A stretch of DNA of 5,620 nt from Actinomycetota bacterium (GTDB taxonomy: Bacteria; Actinomycetota; Acidimicrobiia; Acidimicrobiales; CADCSY01). The position numbers were made by a program, and so were the translations under genes. The stretch is taken from positions 1 through 5,620 of the forward strand of contig JACOTK010000087.1 of NCBI GenBank assembly GCA_016178435.1, in the 5' to 3' direction. Shown in pieces: positions 4,465 to 5,620 of this stretch. Position 1 is the first letter of the stretch, and every line of letters starts with the position of its first letter. Below the pieces are notes generated by a model that saw only the letters and a program-made list of their open reading frames with translations, was not told where the DNA came from and did no database searches.

Positions 4465-5620
4465 ACGAAGACCGTCGGGTGGTGAGGCCCACCGAACAGC
4501 CTGTGCGTATTCGGCCTCCCCGACGAATCCGACGCGACCTGTGGGTGGGCTTCAAGCCGAACGGCGTCGGCGAGGTCAAGCCGAACCACTACGGCGAGAT
4601 GCTTCGCACGGTGTGGGACAACCGAGACAACCTTCCCTACGCGTGGCGAATCCTCAGCAAAGGGGTGTGCGACGGCTGTGCCCTCGGCGTCGCGGGATTC
4701 CAGGACTGGACGATCGAGGGTGTGCACCTGTGCACGACACGGCTGAACCTTCTGCGCCTGAACACCATGGGCGCACTCGACCCGGCGGTGCTCGGTGACG
4801 TCGAGCACCTGCGAACGCTCGACGGGTCGGCCTTGCGGGCCCTGGGTCGGCTGCCCTTTCCGATGGTTCGACGAGCGGGAGAACCCGACTTTCGGCGCAT
4901 CGGTTGGGACGAGGCCCTGACCATCGCCGGCGAAAGGTTGCGCACGGCAACGCCGGATCAGATGGCGTTCTATCTCACGGCTCGGGGCATCACGAACGAG
5001 GTGTACTACGTCGCGCAGAAGACGGCCCGATTTCTGGGCACGCCCAACATCGACAATGCGGCGAGGATCTGCCATGCGCCTTCGACGGCGATGTTGCAGG
5101 AATCGGTCGGCGCCGCGGCGACCACGGTCTCGTACGGCGACGTCATCAACTCGTCCCTGGTGGTGTTGTTCGGATCCAACGTGGCCAACGACCAACCGGT
5201 CTTCATGAAGTACCTCTACCTGGCACGCAAACAGGGAGCGAAAGTAGCGGTCGTCAACCCCTACCGGGAGCCCGGCCTCGAACGCTACTGGGTTCCCTCG
5301 AACATCGAGAGTGCCGTGTTCGGCACGAAGATGACCGATGAGTTCTTCGAGGTGCACACGGGTGGTGACGTGGCATTCATCAATGGCGTGCTCAAGGCCC
5401 TGATTGCCGAGGCGGGTCATGACGAACGGTTCATCGCGGAGCACTCCGATGGTTTCGACGCGTTGCGAGCTGAGATCGAGGCAACGCCGTTCGATGTGTT
5501 CGAGCGCCTGTCCGGCTCCTCCCGTGCGGACATGGAACGATTTGCGCGGATGTACGCGTCCGCGCCAAGCGCGGTGCTGGTGTGGTCGATGGGCATCACC
5601 CAGCACGTGCAGGGCTCCGA
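4461..5620 (+). CDS. FdhF/YdeP-type molybdopterin oxidoreductase, formate dehydrogenase alpha-like (partial, runs off right edge)
   Basis: An open frame from GTG at 4461 continues to the edge, giving 386 residues of a family that usually has about 750. After a basic N-terminus comes VGFKPNGVGEVKPNHYGEML (29-48). Next is a cysteine cluster, CDGC (C70, C73) followed by C91 in VHLCTTRLNLL. Then come the start of the molybdopterin domain (RRIGWDEALTIAGERL, 145-160) and ARICHAPSTAML (201-212). C204-H205 align with the selenocysteine/Cys-His of E. coli FdhH, so C204 should be the molybdenum ligand. VVLFGSNVANDQP (234-246) and KVAVVNPYREPG (261-272) are typical cofactor-binding strands. This matches the clade of alpha subunits that includes E. 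coli YdeP and the FdhF beside FdhD in mycobacteria, whose electron partner and substrate are poorly known. The GTG sits in GTGA, overlapping the fdhD stop, with no strong ribosome-binding site; translation is probably coupled. GTG codons at 4479 and 4482 are less likely starts. The adjacent FdhD supports formate dehydrogenase-like activity, but the substrate is not proven. Confidence 0.93.
   Translation, partial: MNEDRRVVRPTEQPVRIRPPRRIRRDLWVGFKPNGVGEVKPNHYGEMLRTVWDNRDNLPYAWRILSKGVCDGCALGVAGFQDWTIEGVHLCTTRLNLLRLNTMGALDPAVLGDVEHLRTLDGSALRALGRLPFPMVRRAGEPDFRRIGWDEALTIAGERLRTATPDQMAFYLTARGITNEVYYVAQKTARFLGTPNIDNAARICHAPSTAMLQESVGAAATTVSYGDVINSSLVVLFGSNVANDQPVFMKYLYLARKQGAKVAVVNPYREPGLERYWVPSNIESAVFGTKMTDEFFEVHTGGDVAFINGVLKALIAEAGHDERFIAEHSDGFDALRAEIEATPFDVFERLSGSSRADMERFARMYASAPSAVLVWSMGITQHVQGS

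Noticed and set aside
3250..5606. Long - strand open frames (3250-4431 and 4422-5606, each about 393 residues)
   Set aside because: They lie opposite fdhD and the oxidoreductase, both of which have intact family motifs. The antisense products are rich in His, Arg and Asp without domain features, which is typical of reversed GC-rich coding sequence.

Overview
The window is high-GC bacterial DNA whose coding regions show strong G/C preference at third codon positions. Several genes have weak or very short leaders, and GTG is used as a start. Together with an FdhD/FdhF-type pair resembling those of actinobacteria, this suggests a high-GC actinobacterium. A placement such as Acidimicrobiia is only a guess, because there is no rRNA or marker gene to fix it.

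Layout. Positions 1-106 may hold the tail of a + strand gene that enters from the left; a long hairpin lies at 44-84. Positions 163-752 (- strand) hold an exported, Lys/Ala/Glu-rich protein built on an 11-residue (33-bp) repeat similar to LEA-like or hendecad coiled coils. It is now split into two overlapping frames by a 14-bp tandem duplication. Positions 868-2838 (- strand) encode a complete ABC-F ATPase of the YheS type with a C-terminal coiled coil. Positions 2986-3063 (- strand) are tRNA-Pro(CGG) with an encoded CCA tail. Positions 3074-3571 (- strand) encode a Nudix hydrolase that ends 10 bp before the tRNA. Divergent from it, after a 32-bp gap, 3604-4464 (+) is fdhD. Its stop overlaps (GTGA) the start of an FdhF/YdeP-type molybdopterin oxidoreductase that runs off the right edge at 5620. 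That last gene covers about 1.2 kb and has no stop in the window.

How the genes work together. FdhD and the oxidoreductase form a clear functional pair: FdhD passes sulfur to the molybdenum cofactor that formate dehydrogenase-type enzymes need, and the overlap suggests coupled translation. The Nudix gene, the tRNA and the ABC-F gene lie on one strand with short gaps and could share a transcript. The ABC-F protein and the tRNA both belong to translation. The repeat protein is unrelated to its neighbours in any way that can be seen.

No convincing new multi-gene system is visible. The most unusual element is the exported repeat protein with its duplication-caused frameshift and ATGA restart. 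The other points of interest are the 41-nt hairpin, the very small divergent promoter region and the three-cysteine pattern of the oxidoreductase.
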